Shown piece by piece: positions 43,851 to 55,735 of a stretch of DNA of 64,000 nt (positions are counted from its first letter, which is position 1; every line of letters starts with the position of its first letter). The DNA lies in the NCBI RefSeq assembly GCF_027595985.1, contig NC_073312.1, positions 10,211,426 to 10,275,425 on the forward strand, read 5' to 3'. Under the pieces are notes generated by a model. It saw only the letters and a list, made by a program, of their open reading frames with translations, did no database searches and had not been told where the DNA came from. The DNA is from Sorex araneus (taxonomy: Eukaryota > Chordata > Mammalia > Eulipotyphla > Soricidae). The position numbers and the translations under genes were made by a program.

Positions 43851-43944
43851 ATGTGTGCGCAATCATATATACATTGGATTATATCACTTAAAACCCTTCA
43901 ATGGTTTCTCAACCCTCTTAGGTTTTAGCCCAATTATTTTTTTA

Positions 43945-44215
43945 AAGGCATAAAAGGTCCTCTATTATGTGACTTTATCCTGATTCCCTCTGGGCCTCAT
44001 TTTCCCTTTTACTCTTATTCACTATGCTTCAACTACATAGATCATTTCACAAGATTTTTTCTCATCTCAGAGTCTTTGCACAAGCTGTTTCAATTTCCTC
44101 AGATGCTTGACTCACATTTTGCTAGCTAACTCCTAACTCTTAATCTCTTTACTTGAATTCAGGTATCATTTCTTCTAGAAATTCTTCCCAAACCTGGAAG
44201 AAACACCCCAGCAGC
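43945..44215 (+). mobile_element. L2 (CR1-type LINE) remnant
   Basis: Words in L2 3' order: aaaggtcctctattatgtgac, ctctgggcctcattttccc, tcagagtctttgcacaagctg, ttcaggtatcatttcttctag, attcttcccaaacc. Confidence 0.72.
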
Positions 44216-44575
44216 TTAGCGAAATGAATGTGGTCTCATGGGATTCTATGTCTGGGAAGTAAATCTGTGTCTTTGTCGTGTGTCTGCCTCTTCTAGTGCT
44301 TCCCACTGATACATAAGAAAAGCAAGTGTGGTACCTTACGGATTTGGTAAACTTTTTCTGTGAAGCATCATATAAAAAATTTGTGTGTCTTAAGGTTTCT
44401 ATTAGACTCAATTGGAAAAACAACCATGGACAGTACAAAAATGAATGACGGTTGCCGTGTTCCAAGAAAACTTTAGTTACAAACACAGATCATTGTTTCT
44501 TAGCCTCTGACCTAATGGGTATCATATGTATGTACTTTCTCTTTGTGTTAACTTTAGAGCAATTTTTTGTTAATT
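44216..44575. other. Unique intergenic sequence
   Basis: No gene recognised. Confidence 0.4.
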
Positions 44576-44579
44576 TGGT

Positions 44580-44728
44580 GGTAGTGGGGAGTTGGGGCCA
44601 CACTCAACAATGCTCAGGACTTTCTTTTGGCTTTGTGCTCAGGGCAATAGATGGTGCCAGGGATCCACCCCCCTACATACATGTATATTACATGACACCT
44701 CACCTTCTGTACTATCTCTCCAGCCCTC
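44580..44728 (-). mobile_element. Degenerate type A SINE
   Basis: ggggccacactcaacaatgc, gctttgtgctcagggcaatag, gtactatctctccagccc. Confidence 0.75.
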
Positions 44729-44999
44729 AATTATCTATTTATTTTACATATTTATGGTTGTGGGGTGATTTATTGAGAACCATGTTCTTGGGAAGGGGAA
44801 GAATTAGAATTCTAATGTGCTTCAAAGGTTAAAAAAAAAAAAGAAATGGCCAAAAAGCTAAATAAATAATGAGCGAACATTATTTATAATAGCGAACATA
44901 CATTATTTAATTATGGTAGTTCTAGACACTTGAAAAAACTAAGTAGAATCTTTATATTTCTCTATAGTCACCAACAAGATTCAAAAATAAGTCAGGAAA

Positions 45000-45095
45000 A
45001 TATCATGGTAGTGAAAAGAAAGTGAACTTTGGAGTTAGATCTGATTCAAATTTTAACCTCACTTTTTAAACACATCTATGAACTCAGGAAAGATA
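45000..45095 (+). mobile_element. MIR fragment
   Basis: gaactttggagttagatctg and tcaaattttaacctcac fit the MIR head; cut off by the SINE at 45114. Confidence 0.6.
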
Positions 45096-45113
45096 TTTAG
45101 GTTCTAATATTTT

Positions 45114-45258
45114 TTGTTTTATATTTGGGCCACAACAAGCAATGCTAAAGGTCTGCACTCAGGAATTATCCTGGTGGTGCTCTGGCGACCAAATGGAATG
45201 CTGACTATAGGCTGCGTGGAAGGCAAACGCCCTGCCCACTGTACCATTGTTCTGGTCC
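45114..45258 (-). mobile_element. Type A SINE, internally deleted
   Basis: tgggccacaacaagcaatgc to accattgttctggtcc. tatttaggttctaat and tatttagcttctaat flank it as a diverged duplication. Confidence 0.78.
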
Positions 45259-45494
45259 TATTTAGCTTCTAATTTAAATATCCTGAAGAGTGAGGGTGTG
45301 AATGAGGTCCTGGATTTGATTGCCAGCACCACAAGAGTCCCTGCCCCCAGCACCTCCATCCAGAACCGCAGGAATTGGCACCCACGACAATAAAATTAAT
45401 AAATGGTCAAGACTAAACAAAAAAAATGACATGATATTGGCAGCTGCTAATACTCCATTAAATAATTTATAAGATTTTATGTTTGAACTTTTAA

Positions 45495-45677
45495 TTAATT
45501 AATTAATTAATTTGCTTTTTGGGCCACACCGGGCAATGCACAGGAGTTACTCCTGGCTTTGCACTCAGGAATTACTCCTGGTGGTGCTCAGAGGACCATA
45601 CGGGATGCTGGGAATCGAACGCAGGCTGGCTGCATGCAAGGTAAATGCCCTACCCACTGTACTATCACTCCAGCCCC
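45495..45677 (-). mobile_element. Type A tRNA-SINE
   Basis: Complete copy with a (TTAA)n tail; tgaactttt is repeated on both flanks. Confidence 0.9.
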
Positions 45678-45765
45678 TGAACTTTTTATTCTAAAAAGTT
45701 AATTGATACTATTTCTATTTTTTGGTGCTGGGTACTATTAAGATTCTTAAAGAGTTTTGTTTGTT

Positions 45766-45934
45766 TTTATTTATTTGGGGGCCACACCTGGTGGTGCTCA
45801 GGGGCTACTCCTGTCTCTGCACTCAGGAATAAATCCTGGAGGTGCTCAGTCAACCATATGAGATGTTGGAAATTGAACCCTGTTGGCTGGTTGCAAGTCG
45901 AACACCTTACTGGCTGTACTCTCTCCAGCCCCCA
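45766..45934 (-). mobile_element. Diverged type A tRNA-SINE
   Basis: gggccacacctggtggtgc to gtactctctccagccccc. Confidence 0.83.
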
Positions 45935-45953
45935 AGATTCCAATAGAATTTTA

Positions 45954-46143
45954 TTTAATTAATTAATTTATTTACTTTTTGGGTTTTGGGTCACACCTGG
46001 CGATGCATAGGGGTTACTCCTGGCTCTGCACTCAGGAATTACTCCTGGCGGTGCTCAGGGGACCATATGGGATGCTGGGATTTGAACCGGGGTCGGCCGT
46101 GTGCAAGGCAAACGCCCTACCCGCTATGCTATCACTCCAGCCC
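45954..46143 (-). mobile_element. Young type A tRNA-SINE
   Basis: Perfect 17-base duplication attccaatagaatttta at 45937-45953 and 46144-46160. Confidence 0.94.
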
Positions 46144-46440
46144 ATTCCAATAGAATTTTAAGACTTTTAAAATAGGGGAGGGGGTGGAGAATAGCCATTT
46201 ATTTATTTATTTATTGAAGTGCCAGGAATTTAATCCAGGTCTCATGCATGCAAGGCGTTCATTTGACCAATAGCAATCATCCTTTCTACTGGGGGCCTGG
46301 TCTGTCTCTAATGAAGTGGCTTGTTTGATGGACTATTCCATTACTGACTGTAGGAAGAAGTACCTCAGGAAAAATTAGGAAACATAAACACTGTGTCTGT
46401 AAACTTTACAGTATGATCATGTTTGATACTCATATTTACA

Positions 46441-46745
46441 ATGGTTAATGCTTAATAGAGTTGGAGAAAAAAACTTAGTGTGGCTAATTTTAATTTAATG
46501 TGGTCAAAAAATTCAATGTGGTCAATAAAAAAATTAATGTGGTTGTGGTCAAATTTAATGTGGTCAAAAATTTCATATGGTCATTTACAGTTGGAAAAAA
46601 TTTAGTGTGGCCAATTTTCATTAAATATAGTCAAAAGTTCAATGTGGTAAAAAAATTCATATGGTTGTGGTCAACTTTAATGTGGTCAAAACATTTCACA
46701 TGGTCAATGCTTATTGCAGATGGGAAAAATATTTAATGTGGTGGG
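46441..46745. repeat. Two-level tandem repeat built on aatgtggtcaaaa
   Basis: A short A/T-rich unit (about 13-25 bases, core aatgtggtcaaaa) recurs at least ten times. A larger unit, marked by atggttaatgcttaatagag, atggtcatttacagttgg and atggtcaatgcttattgcag, begins at 46441, 46577 and 46700, giving periods of about 136 and 123. The open frame over it (46500-46736) only reflects the repeat. Confidence 0.88.
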
Positions 46746-47245
46746 AAGAATTAAGTGCTTCATGGGAAAGATTCTTATGCCAAAAAAGGACTGTTATTCA
46801 TTGAGGATTGTATTTAGTATCTGATTACATTATTTGCCATTTTAATGATTTTTTTTCTGAACTAAGCCACCACCTTCACAATAACTTTTTTAGCCTCTCC
46901 AGGAGTTACTGCTTTAAAAAAAATAATTTTCATAACTTATTAACTTCCCTCTCCTTAGGGAATCTTAGTTCTATTATCAATAACAAAACATAACAATGGT
47001 CTGTTATCAATTGTCTTGTATTGTTTTGTTCTGTTAATTAATTTTATATCCTTAAGTTGCAAACATAGGTGAAATCACTTGAAACTTGTCATTTTCCTTC
47101 TCACTCATTTCACATAAGTCATTTGAACTTCCATTTTGCCACAAATGGTGACAATGAACCTTGAAAAAATGTGTTTAATGTACTTTAATAGAAACCTTAC
47201 AGGAATAGCACAGAAAACAGACAACATTAAAAACATGTGGTTGTT
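46746..47245. other. AT-rich unique sequence
   Basis: No gene or recognised repeat. Confidence 0.4.
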
Positions 47246-47395
47246 GGGCTAGAGAGGTGAGAGAGTGGGTAAAAGCAATGCCTTGCATTCTACCAACCTG
47301 AGTTTTATTCTTGGCACCTCATATGCGTCCCTGAATACTGCCAGGAGTACAGAACCAGATTGAACTCAAAGCACTCAACCTCCCTCCCCCAAATA
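47246..47395 (+). mobile_element. Degenerate type A SINE
   Basis: gggctagagaggtgagagag head, caacctgagttttattcttgg B-box region, C-rich end. Confidence 0.68.
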
Positions 47396-47753
47396 TGTAA
47401 TTGCATGTAGGACAACTCAGAAAAATATAGCAAATAGATGGAATCAACTCCACGCTAACAAGACCACTTAGTTGCCATCATTAAGAAATTTTCTTTTTTA
47501 TAACAAAACTGATAACATGAGACTAAGTAGCAACCTCAGAAACTTTGTGACATGCCTGTCTAGTTGACAGGTGGGGGTGGAGTGAGGGGTTGGGGTGGGG
47601 AGAGAATCTGGGAACATTGGTAGAGGGAAGTTAACGCTGGTGCTGAATTATTGGTGTTGAATTATTGTATATCTAAGACGCAACTCTCAGTAACTTTGTT
47701 AATCATGGTTCTTTAATATAAAATTTTTAAAAAGTTGCATTTTTTTTTGCCTT
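47396..47753. other. Unique intergenic sequence
   Basis: No gene recognised; a G-rich stretch lies at 47570-47600. Confidence 0.4.
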
Positions 47754-47846
47754 CTTCCAGTTGTTCATCGATTTGTTCAAACAGGCACCAGTAACGTCTC
47801 CATTGTGAGACTTGTTGTTACTGTTTTTGGCATATTGAATACGAAA
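47754..47846 (-). mobile_element. Type B SINE fragment
   Basis: gttgttcatcgatttgttc, agtaacgtctccattgtgag, tgtttttggcatattgaata; then stops. Confidence 0.85.
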
Positions 47847-47854
47847 GAAAGAAA

Positions 47855-48033
47855 TTTACTTTTTGGGGGAAGGGGGAGGGAACACACCCGGCTGTGCTCA
47901 GGGCTTACTTCTGACTCTCTCCTCAGGAAATAGTCATGGCAGTGCTCGGGGGACCATATGTAATGCCAGGGGTGAGCCTGAGTCTGCCTCCTCCAGGCAA
48001 GCACCTTATCTGCTGTGCTCTCTCTGCTCTAAG
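47855..48033 (-). mobile_element. Diverged type A SINE
   Basis: acacacccggctgtgctcag, gcagtgctcgggggaccat, ctgctgtgctctctctgc. Confidence 0.75.
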
Positions 48034-48177
48034 AAAGTTACCTGCTTAAAAAAATCCAAATGCTGGCACTGTCCAGAAAAATTTAACAGGTGTACTTATA
48101 ATTGTTATAGAGTTAAACTGCTGAAACAATTCTGAAATATTTTCACTTGTGTTAATGTTTTATGTCCCTTGATCCAA

Positions 48178-48350
48178 GGGTGTCATCCCGAAATTCATTG
48201 ATTTGCTCAAGTGGGCACTAGTAACATCTCCATCGTGAGATTTGTAGTTACTGTTTTTGGCATATCCAATATGCCACGAGTAGCTTGCCAGGCTTTGCCA
48301 TGCAGGCGGGATACTCTTGGTAGCTTGCCGGGCTCTCCGAGGAGGGATGG
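48178..48350 (-). mobile_element. Type B SINE, head truncated
   Basis: gtgtcatcccgaaattcattg to ttgccgggctctccgagg; the tRNA-like head is absent. Confidence 0.88.
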
Positions 48351-48654
48351 TTTATTAATACTTAAAAAAACTAAAATATAAAGATCTAAAATTAAATTCA
48401 TTAGCAAGAGAAAAATTTAAATGTGTACTCTAAATGAATGGTTGCTTTAGAATATATTACAAATTCACACACAGTTGAAAATGGAAAATACTTGATTTCT
48501 GTCCCATATTTTCCCACTTGCGATCAGATCCTCAAGCACATTTGATCCCTTGGGAAATGTCTAGCATTCATAAATACCAATAATAGGAAGAAAAGAAAAA
48601 AGTTTTTAAAGGAATGAAATGTTTCCCACCACAGTAAATTTTTTTTTCAAAAAT
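48351..48654. other. Unique intergenic sequence
   Basis: No gene recognised. Confidence 0.4.
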
Positions 48655-48778
48655 TAATTTTTTTTTGTTTTTTGTGTCACACCTGGCAGTACTAAGGGCT
48701 TACTCATGCTGGGGATCTTACTGAGGTTGGCCATGTGCAAGGCAAGCACTCTACTTGCTCTATTATCTCTCCAGTTCC
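48655..48778 (-). mobile_element. Type A SINE, internally deleted
   Basis: gtgtcacacctggcagtac, gatcttactgaggttggcc, tattatctctccagttcc. Confidence 0.75.
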
Positions 48779-48779
48779 T

Positions 48780-49830
48780 CTTTATTTTATTTTATTAAAG
48801 CACTGCATGATTTACAGAGTTATTCATAGTTAAGTTTTAGGCATACACCAATCCTACCACTAGTGTTAACTTCCTTCACCAATGTTCCCAGGTTCCTTCC
48901 ATTACCCCTTAGCCCCCAGCCTGCCATCTTGACAGGCACCTTTGCAAGTTTGGTTATTAAAGTTTGGGTCTCATAATTTCAATATTGCTGATTCTGTGGT
49001 TTGAACATGTATCTCTATTGTTACTTAATGCCACCAGTGTACCTGAATCTCCATGGCTCCTGCTTCCCATTGTTTCTCATCTGTCTCTTCTTCTCTCTTT
49101 CACTCAGTTTATTTCCTTCTCTTCCCTAGATTCTGGGGCCAAAGGTGACCTAGGTATACCCTCTTTAAACTGCTGCATTCCCTTACCCAGTTTCCTAATA
49201 TTACATATAAGTGATATACTGTGTTTATATTTATTCTTTTGCCTTACTTTAGTTAACATGATATCTTTCAGTTCTATCCATGTTGAATCAAATTACACGA
49301 TTTTATCATTCTTTACAGCTGCATAGTATTCCATTGTGTATATCTACCACACCTTCATGATCTCATACTGGATTCTTAAGCATGTTCTCTTATGCTGATA
49401 ATCTTTGAGCATAATTTTACATGTTTGGCATGGATTTCACACAGTTTGGTATCTTCAAAAAGGCCAATCACTTGCCTCTGGTAGAGTACCAGTTTTTGTG
49501 TTAATTCTCCCATATTCTTAAGATATATACCCCAAACTAAGATTGTTGCATCATTAGCATATCTTTACCTTCTTGAGGAAACTCCACACTGTATTATAAA
49601 ATGATTGTACCAATTTACATCCCCACCAACAATACATGATAGTTTCCTTTTCTCCATACTCTCTCCAACACTTGATATTCCTGCTTTTGCTATTAACTGG
49701 TCCTACAGATGTGAGATGACATGTGATTTGTGACTTTAATTTGCTTTTTCCTGCTGATCAGTGATAGTGTGCCTTTTGCATAGGTTTATAGGTCATTTGT
49801 ATGTCCTATTTAGACATCTTAATAATGGAA
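48780..49830 (-). pseudogene. L1 3' UTR and ORF2 C-terminus, antisense
   Basis: Antisense L1 3' end (gttaagttttaggcatacacc, accttagcccccagcctgcc) running into ORF2: gcatagtattccattgtgta, ccaatttacatccccacc, acagatgtgagatgacatg. Many stops; not functional. Confidence 0.8.
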
Positions 49831-52429
49831 ATATCTTATTCTGGAGCATATCAAACCTCAAACTTTCAAAAGATACCAGGATGCTCTTTACTGCTTTTAG
49901 AATTACCATTTCTGCAGAAACCTTTTAATTATTCTTTATGTGTCTTTTTAGTTGCTTTGAGGACATCCTACTCAACTTGATGTGCCTTGCAGATGTTCTC
50001 ATTGGAGGCTGCCTTCCTACTCTCAGTTCCTTATCTATGTTCGCAGTACTAAAGGGGGAAAAACAAATCCTTCCCAAACCGGTGTGAGACTGAAATATAA
50101 GCTAAGTCATGGATGTAATGGAAATTTGACATTTGCTACAATTTTAGTAATTTGTAACCTTCATATCATTCTGCTTGTATCAGACAGAAGGTAAAACTCA
50201 TTTGATCCATGAAGTTGATCTGTGAACTCTGTCAAAATTCCAAAACCCTACAATTGTAGATCATGCATGCCATTAGCATAATTTGCCACCCAGGGAGTAA
50301 AGTGTATTCTCTAAATTGGTACATAGTATAGATAATATTTTACAGTATATTAAGAGATTATTTATTTAACATGTAATAGAGTGAATTAAACACCTGCCAC
50401 AGGATTACTTTCTTTTCCCCCACTTTTTCCTGCAAAAACTGAGTTGGATAATACAAATGTAATGAAATAATTGAAATAGAAGTTCAATTTCAACAAAATA
50501 AGGCCACTATTTTAGCTTATTTGGAGGGGGGTGACCAGCAGAGTCATTTTTATATACTTTTCAATTTGGTAAAATGGGCAGGAATAAAAATAAGTTTCAA
50601 CTCGTCAAGTCTGAGTTTCAGAGAACAAATTCGTCAGCTGAACTAATAAAATGGAATTTGAGTATCTGAATTTTCCTTTGCCTCCACTCTGAAACTTCCT
50701 TCTTTGTGTGTGTGTGTGTGTGTGTGTGTAGCTTGGGTGTTTGTAGGACTTACTTCACTGTTATTAAAGCTTTGTAAGATTTCTCTCGGATCTCCACGAT
50801 GATGTTCCTCTTTTTTAATTCCTGAAATTAAAATGTGTTGGAATGCTTGGCTGCCTTTCACTCCCTCCTCAATGGACCCTTTAGTTTTTCACACCAAGGT
50901 GTCCTTCTTCAGGGTGCCAGGTCAGGCTACCAAAACAGCTTCTAGGAGGGGATTAGGACCAATTAACATCTTTGTACACAAAAGCCACTGGCAGCTGAAC
51001 AGGCAGCCTGGTGGCGGCTCCGGAGCTGCATTTTAAATAGGGGCCTTCTGTACTTGAGTTCAAGTAGGAAGAGGTGGAGAAAGTTTTTATTTATAATTGA
51101 AAATGCTGTTTTTGGATAAAGTCGAATGAAAAGAAAAGTAGTGTTCAGAAGTATCGAACAAATGCCATTTGAAAGTTGGTCTATATTGTATGTGGTTCCA
51201 TCAAGGGTACTCTCACAATATCGCTTGTTCCTTGGCACATATTGAGATGAAGGGATGTTTCTTCACATAACGATTTTGCCCTTACATTTCTGTTGTTCTC
51301 TGTTTTAAAAAAGTTCAGCTGGATCCCTGGGCACAAAAAGGAGTTGTTCCAAAGGATATATGGTCTTACAAGCCAGTTTCCTTTTCATAAGAAATCCATC
51401 ATATGGATACCTGTACCACAAAATCTTTGTTTAGGGTCAAATAAACTGGAGAGAGGCATTGTACAAAGTTTGTTTGTGTCTTACTCATTCTATTTGAGAG
51501 GGATGGAGGTTTCTTCATTTTCAGCACAATAACCAACTTGCTATACTTTTAAGTTTTTGCCTTACAATCTTTTAAACATATATATGTTCATATTTAGGTG
51601 TAGAAATACTGGACTCAATAGGGGTATTAGAGTAGAAGCAAAAAGATGTTGTGGCCTAAGAAACTGGGATCAGTCTTAAGTAGAGATCCATCTGTAATCT
51701 ATTAAGGATGATCTTGCTAGAGATGTAATGGAACTAACTGTTCCTTCACTTAAGTGATGAATTTTCAAACACAGTATAAAGCTCAAGGACAAAGTAGGAG
51801 TGTTGACAATCCATTTAATCTTGTGCCTTTCTAGCTTCTTCATGTAAAGCATGTAGTATTCTCTGTAATTGAAAAATACTAGAAAATCAAATGCTGCTTT
51901 CAGGGAAAAAAATAGATATCCCCAAAAGAAATAAATGAACATATACTAGGTCAAAAGAATGGTGGTGATCACAAATTTACTGAATCAGCATGGAAAATGT
52001 AAGGGGAAATGTGACAACCTGATACTCGATTTCCTATTCTGGTCTATGTTTTTATTTTATGGAAGGAAATGATGAAGAGAATAGTATGCATTTCTCTTTC
52101 AAAGGCTTGAATGGAAAATGTTTTTAAAAAGTCAGCCTCCTGGTCTCTAATCTAAATTATGGTCATTTTCAGTTTCCTGGGTTTTACACATAACTCTAGA
52201 TTCTTCTTAGTGTGATATTTTCGAAGCAAACGTTAATACAGTCTCAATGTGTGGCGTTCCCCCCGGGGTTCGAGTTTCAGATACTGTATTGTGAGTCTTC
52301 AGACGTGTTGAGTCCCCCTAATGTTAAATGGTAATTGCCAGGAGTATAGGTGGGGATGGAAACATTGTTATATTTTGTTCATTTTTCACACTTCAGCAGT
52401 TATCCCTTTTTTCTATCTTGCTGTATGCT
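49831..52429. other. Repeat-poor unique interval, left part
   Basis: No lineage SINE or L1 across 2.6 kb, only a (TG)n at 50705-50729. Sub-blocks that look constrained lie at 50880-51060 (ccaattaacatctttgtacac, ggcggctccggagctgc) and 52200-52340. No coding exon recognised. Confidence 0.55.
50705..50729. repeat. (TG)n microsatellite
   Basis: About 12 TG units. Confidence 0.93.
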
Positions 52430-53000
52430 TATTAGGGTATGAAATGCAGGTGTGTGGGAAATGGCTAGCCGACATTGACAGGTTATTTTGTTGGTCACTG
52501 CCTAATTAGTAGCATAGTGGATGCACCCCGCTAAGCTTTAGTGTCGGGGCAGCAGAGCTGGTCTGTTCTAATTTCCTCACGGCTTTGATATTCACCAAAA
52601 GATTGACGGTTTACACAAAAAGCCAAGGCCCGAAGGAGGCCTGTGGAAACAATGAGCCTTCTTGCTTGTAGACACCACAGATGTGAGAGAAAGCTGGCTA
52701 AAAACAATGGACTGACACCGTCTAATTGTCTCGGATGTCAGCATCATGAATGTTTTCCCATGTAAAGCGGAGAAGGCCAAGGTTGTATCCTCCCTTTATT
52801 TTGAGTCACATGATTATGTAACTTATGGAGATTCAGATTAAGTGTTAATTGTATTTGTGCAATAAAGAAACTGAAGCTACCTTGGATTTAATGAATAAGG
52901 GCTTAATTAATTTTGACAGCTTTTATCTTTATTGCCTTTGGAATAATCTTTAGCAAAATTAATGACTTTTTTTTGGTAAGTAAAATTATGACCCATGTAA
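52430..53000. promoter_or_regulatory. Candidate conserved enhancer core
   Basis: Unique sequence combining homeodomain cores (CTAATTAG at 52502-52509, CTAATTGT at 52722-52729, CTTAATTAATTTT at 52902-52914) with SOX-type AACAATGG (52703-52710) and AACAATGAG (near 52649), and retained CpGs in an AT-rich setting. This density of developmental-factor motifs in a retroposon-free interval is typical of enhancers near forebrain genes. Conservation has not been tested. Confidence 0.5.
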
Positions 53001-54074
53001 TGATAATATGTATTTATACCTCTCTCTGAGTTCAAGCCATGGGAGTGATTATGAAAGCGTGTGCACTTTCATAAGCTTTTTTTTTTTCCTGAGTATGTTA
53101 AGTAGTAATTAGAACAAATTCTTTCGGATATCATCAGAGCTTTTCAAATTAGACAACTGACCCAAGTGTTCTGAAGAAACACATGGAAATAGCCAAGTAG
53201 CACAAAATTATAAGGTTACCCCTGTGAAACTCCAAACCTGTTTTTATCTATGAAATGGTTTTAAAGTTTTTTTTCCCCCCTGAGGAGAGGAAAAACTGGG
53301 GAAGGTGAAACCCTAGGAAGAACTGTTAGATTGGAAGGGCATTAGAACACTTAATTTTTTTCCCAGGTGAGATCTTTTTGGGAGGGAAAAGGCATCAAAA
53401 TACGTTTTTACTTAGTTTTCTATAGTGTTGATGAAATGTCAGTCCAAAACAAAATATATTACTCGTGATTATAACCAGAAAAAATTTGACATTCAGTTTT
53501 CAATGCAAGCAATATCTGTAACACCAGGTAGCGTAAGTTTAGGCTCATAATATAGTTTCTGCTGCTTCTGATACTAGATCTTTTGCCAGTAGCCACATGT
53601 TTCTTCATCTGATTATTATAATGCTCCAAATAACAGCACAGGAACAGAACTGTTTTCAGAATAGATGGTCTGAGATGTCCTTTTTGTCCATGAAGCTTTT
53701 GAATTGGGGGAGACGCTTAGCTTGAGTTCCACACGGTGTCAAAATAAATTAAACTTGATTCTCCAAAGCAATCTCTTTGAAAAATTAGCCTCTTTCCAAT
53801 GGTCCCACTCCGTCCCCCCAGGGATGCCCATGTTTCCTTCTGACTCTTTTATTATCCAGGTTTGTTACTTGACTACATAAATCCCCTCGAGTTTGGAGGT
53901 TTTGAGTTTGGACTCGTGCTTAGAAAATTATGTCACCCAGTGTACGACTTCCTGTCTGCCTTCTTTCCAAGACAAAGTTGAGTCCACACAACGGATGTCC
54001 AATAGGTGTGGGGTCAGTATAATGTGGTCTGATAGGGCTGTACTATGGCATGACTTATAACCAGAGTGTCTGGT
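53001..54074. other. Repeat-poor unique interval, right part
   Basis: No gene or recognised retroposon; likely flank of the enhancer candidate. Confidence 0.5.
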
Positions 54075-54200
54075 GTCCTTGGAAGAGTGCATAGCTTTTG
54101 GAATGAGGTAGATCTAAATTTCAATATGACCCTGCTGTTAATTAACTGTGAAACTTTGGGTATGACATGAACCCTCAGTTTCCTCCTACTCAAGGATTAG
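54075..54200 (+). mobile_element. MIR
   Basis: agcttttggaatgaggtag, ttaattaactgtgaaactttg, accctcagtttcctcctact. Confidence 0.72.
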
Positions 54201-54429
54201 GCCTCACAGGAAATTTAAACATAATGATTATGAAGTGCTCAGGAGGATCACTGATAGCAGTGCTCTTCAAATGCTGATCTGGGAACTGGTGCTAGTCCAA
54301 GGGTGTAGAAAAGTTGAAAGCCTTTTTACACTGATTAGTCTACTATCTTAGCTATAACTACCACTCTGGGGCCAGTGGCAGGACAGGTGCCACTCTGCAG
54401 GTATAAAAATGTCGAAGAACACTGACCCA

Positions 54430-54497
54430 TTATATATATATATGCATACATACATATATACATATATATACACATATACATATATATATATATATAT
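54430..54497. repeat. (TA)n / TACA microsatellite
   Basis: TA-rich run interrupted by GCATACATACA. Confidence 0.9.
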
Positions 54498-54526
54498 GCG
54501 GCCTCCCGACATGTGATAGCCTAGTT

Positions 54527-54803
54527 CTCCCTCTTGGATAACCTGGCAAGCTACCGAGAGTTTCTTGCCCACTCAGGGGGAGAGCCTGTCAAGCTCCCCA
54601 TGGTGTATTCATATGCCAAATATAGTAACAATGATGGATCTCATTCCTCTGACCCTGAAGAGCCTCTAATATGACACCATTGGGAAGGACGAGTAAAGAG
54701 AGGCTGCTAAAATCTCAGGGCTAGCATGAATGGAGACGTTACTGGGCCCGCTTGAGCAAATCGACGATCAACGTGATACAGTAATACAGTGATATATATG
54801 TGT
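54527..54803 (+). mobile_element. Long variant of the type B SINE
   Basis: Type B words (aacctggcaagctaccgag, agagcctgtcaagctcccc, ggagacgttactgggcccg) are present. Between agtaacaa and tggagacgttac it carries about 95 extra bases beginning tggatctcattcctctgacc and ending aaaatctcagggctagca. The tRNA-like head is absent. It is followed by a TA microsatellite. Confidence 0.8.
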
Positions 54804-54823
54804 GTGTATATATATATATATAT
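54791..54823. repeat. (TA)n/(TG)n microsatellite
   Basis: Grows from the 3' end of the preceding type B SINE. Confidence 0.88.
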
Positions 54824-54914
54824 GGTAAGGGAAGGATAATATACATACCTCAGTGTTATCATGAGATAGCTGAGTTGGTAAAGGGAATAAGAACAATAAT
54901 AGACACAATTATTA

Positions 54915-54966
54915 CGCTGACATTTATTAAAGAAGAATTCAGTGCCAGGTACTGCACTATTGTTGA
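54915..54966 (-). mobile_element. MIR fragment
   Basis: tgacatttattaaagaagaa and tcagtgccaggtactgcact fit the antisense MIR 3' end. Confidence 0.6.
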
Positions 54967-54984
54967 CTTTAATTTTTATTCATT

Positions 54985-55160
54985 TATTTAGTTTTGCTTT
55001 GGGGGCCACACCCAGTGATGCTCAGGGCTTACTTCTGACTCTGCACTCAGGAATGACTCCCTGTGGTACATGTGAAAACAACTGGGATGTGGGGATTGAA
55101 CCCAGGTCAGCCATGTGCAAGGCAAGCCCCCTACCTGCTGTACTATTGCTTTGGCTCCTG
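54985..55160 (-). mobile_element. Type A tRNA-SINE
   Basis: gggccacacccagtgatgc to gtactattgctttggctcc. Confidence 0.86.
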
Positions 55161-55587
55161 CTGTTGGTTTTTAGACTCATATTTCATTTAATGTATATTA
55201 TATGTAGTCTGGAGAATAGTAAACTAATAAAATTAACTACTTATTAAAATTAACAACTATTGTCAATTAAGAAGACCCTCAAAGTTTGAGAACTTTAGTT
55301 CTGCCACAATCTTCATATATTATTGTTAGGGGTAGTAAGCTGTTGAAATAGTTTCTCAATCAGGCAATTTTTTTAATCTTTGAGGTTAAACAGTATTTAT
55401 GTGAAAACCTATCCTTTCTTTTTCTTTTGCAGTGCTGGGGATCGAGCTCAGGGCCTTACAGTGTTTAGGGTAAGCACCTCCCACTATACTGCATCCCCAA
55501 CCTACTTCTTTTGTTTTGTAAAACCTCTCGCTTCAATTCCTATCTATTCTTCTCCCACTGAAAGTTATTTTTCTCTAAAGACAGCAA
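55161..55587. other. Mostly unique; possible SINE scrap
   Basis: 55430-55510 contains gtgctggggatcgagctcagg, a tRNA-SINE-like string. Otherwise no recognised feature. Confidence 0.4.
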
Positions 55588-55735
55588 GGAGACAGGAAGA
55601 TAGCTCAAATACTGGAATCCAGGATTTGTTATGCAGGGGTTTGAGTTTGATCCCTGGCACTGAGTGGACCCTCCCCTAAGCACCAATCTGAGCAAGCCCC
55701 CAGGCACTGCCAGATGCAGTTCCCCCCCAAAAAAT
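55588..55735 (+). mobile_element. Degenerate type A SINE
   Basis: gacaggaagatagctcaaat head, ggtttgagtttgatccctgg B-box region, C-rich end. Confidence 0.7.

Noticed and set aside
46500-46736. 78-codon frame with Val/Lys/Asn repeats
   Set aside because: It is the translation of the local tandem repeat.
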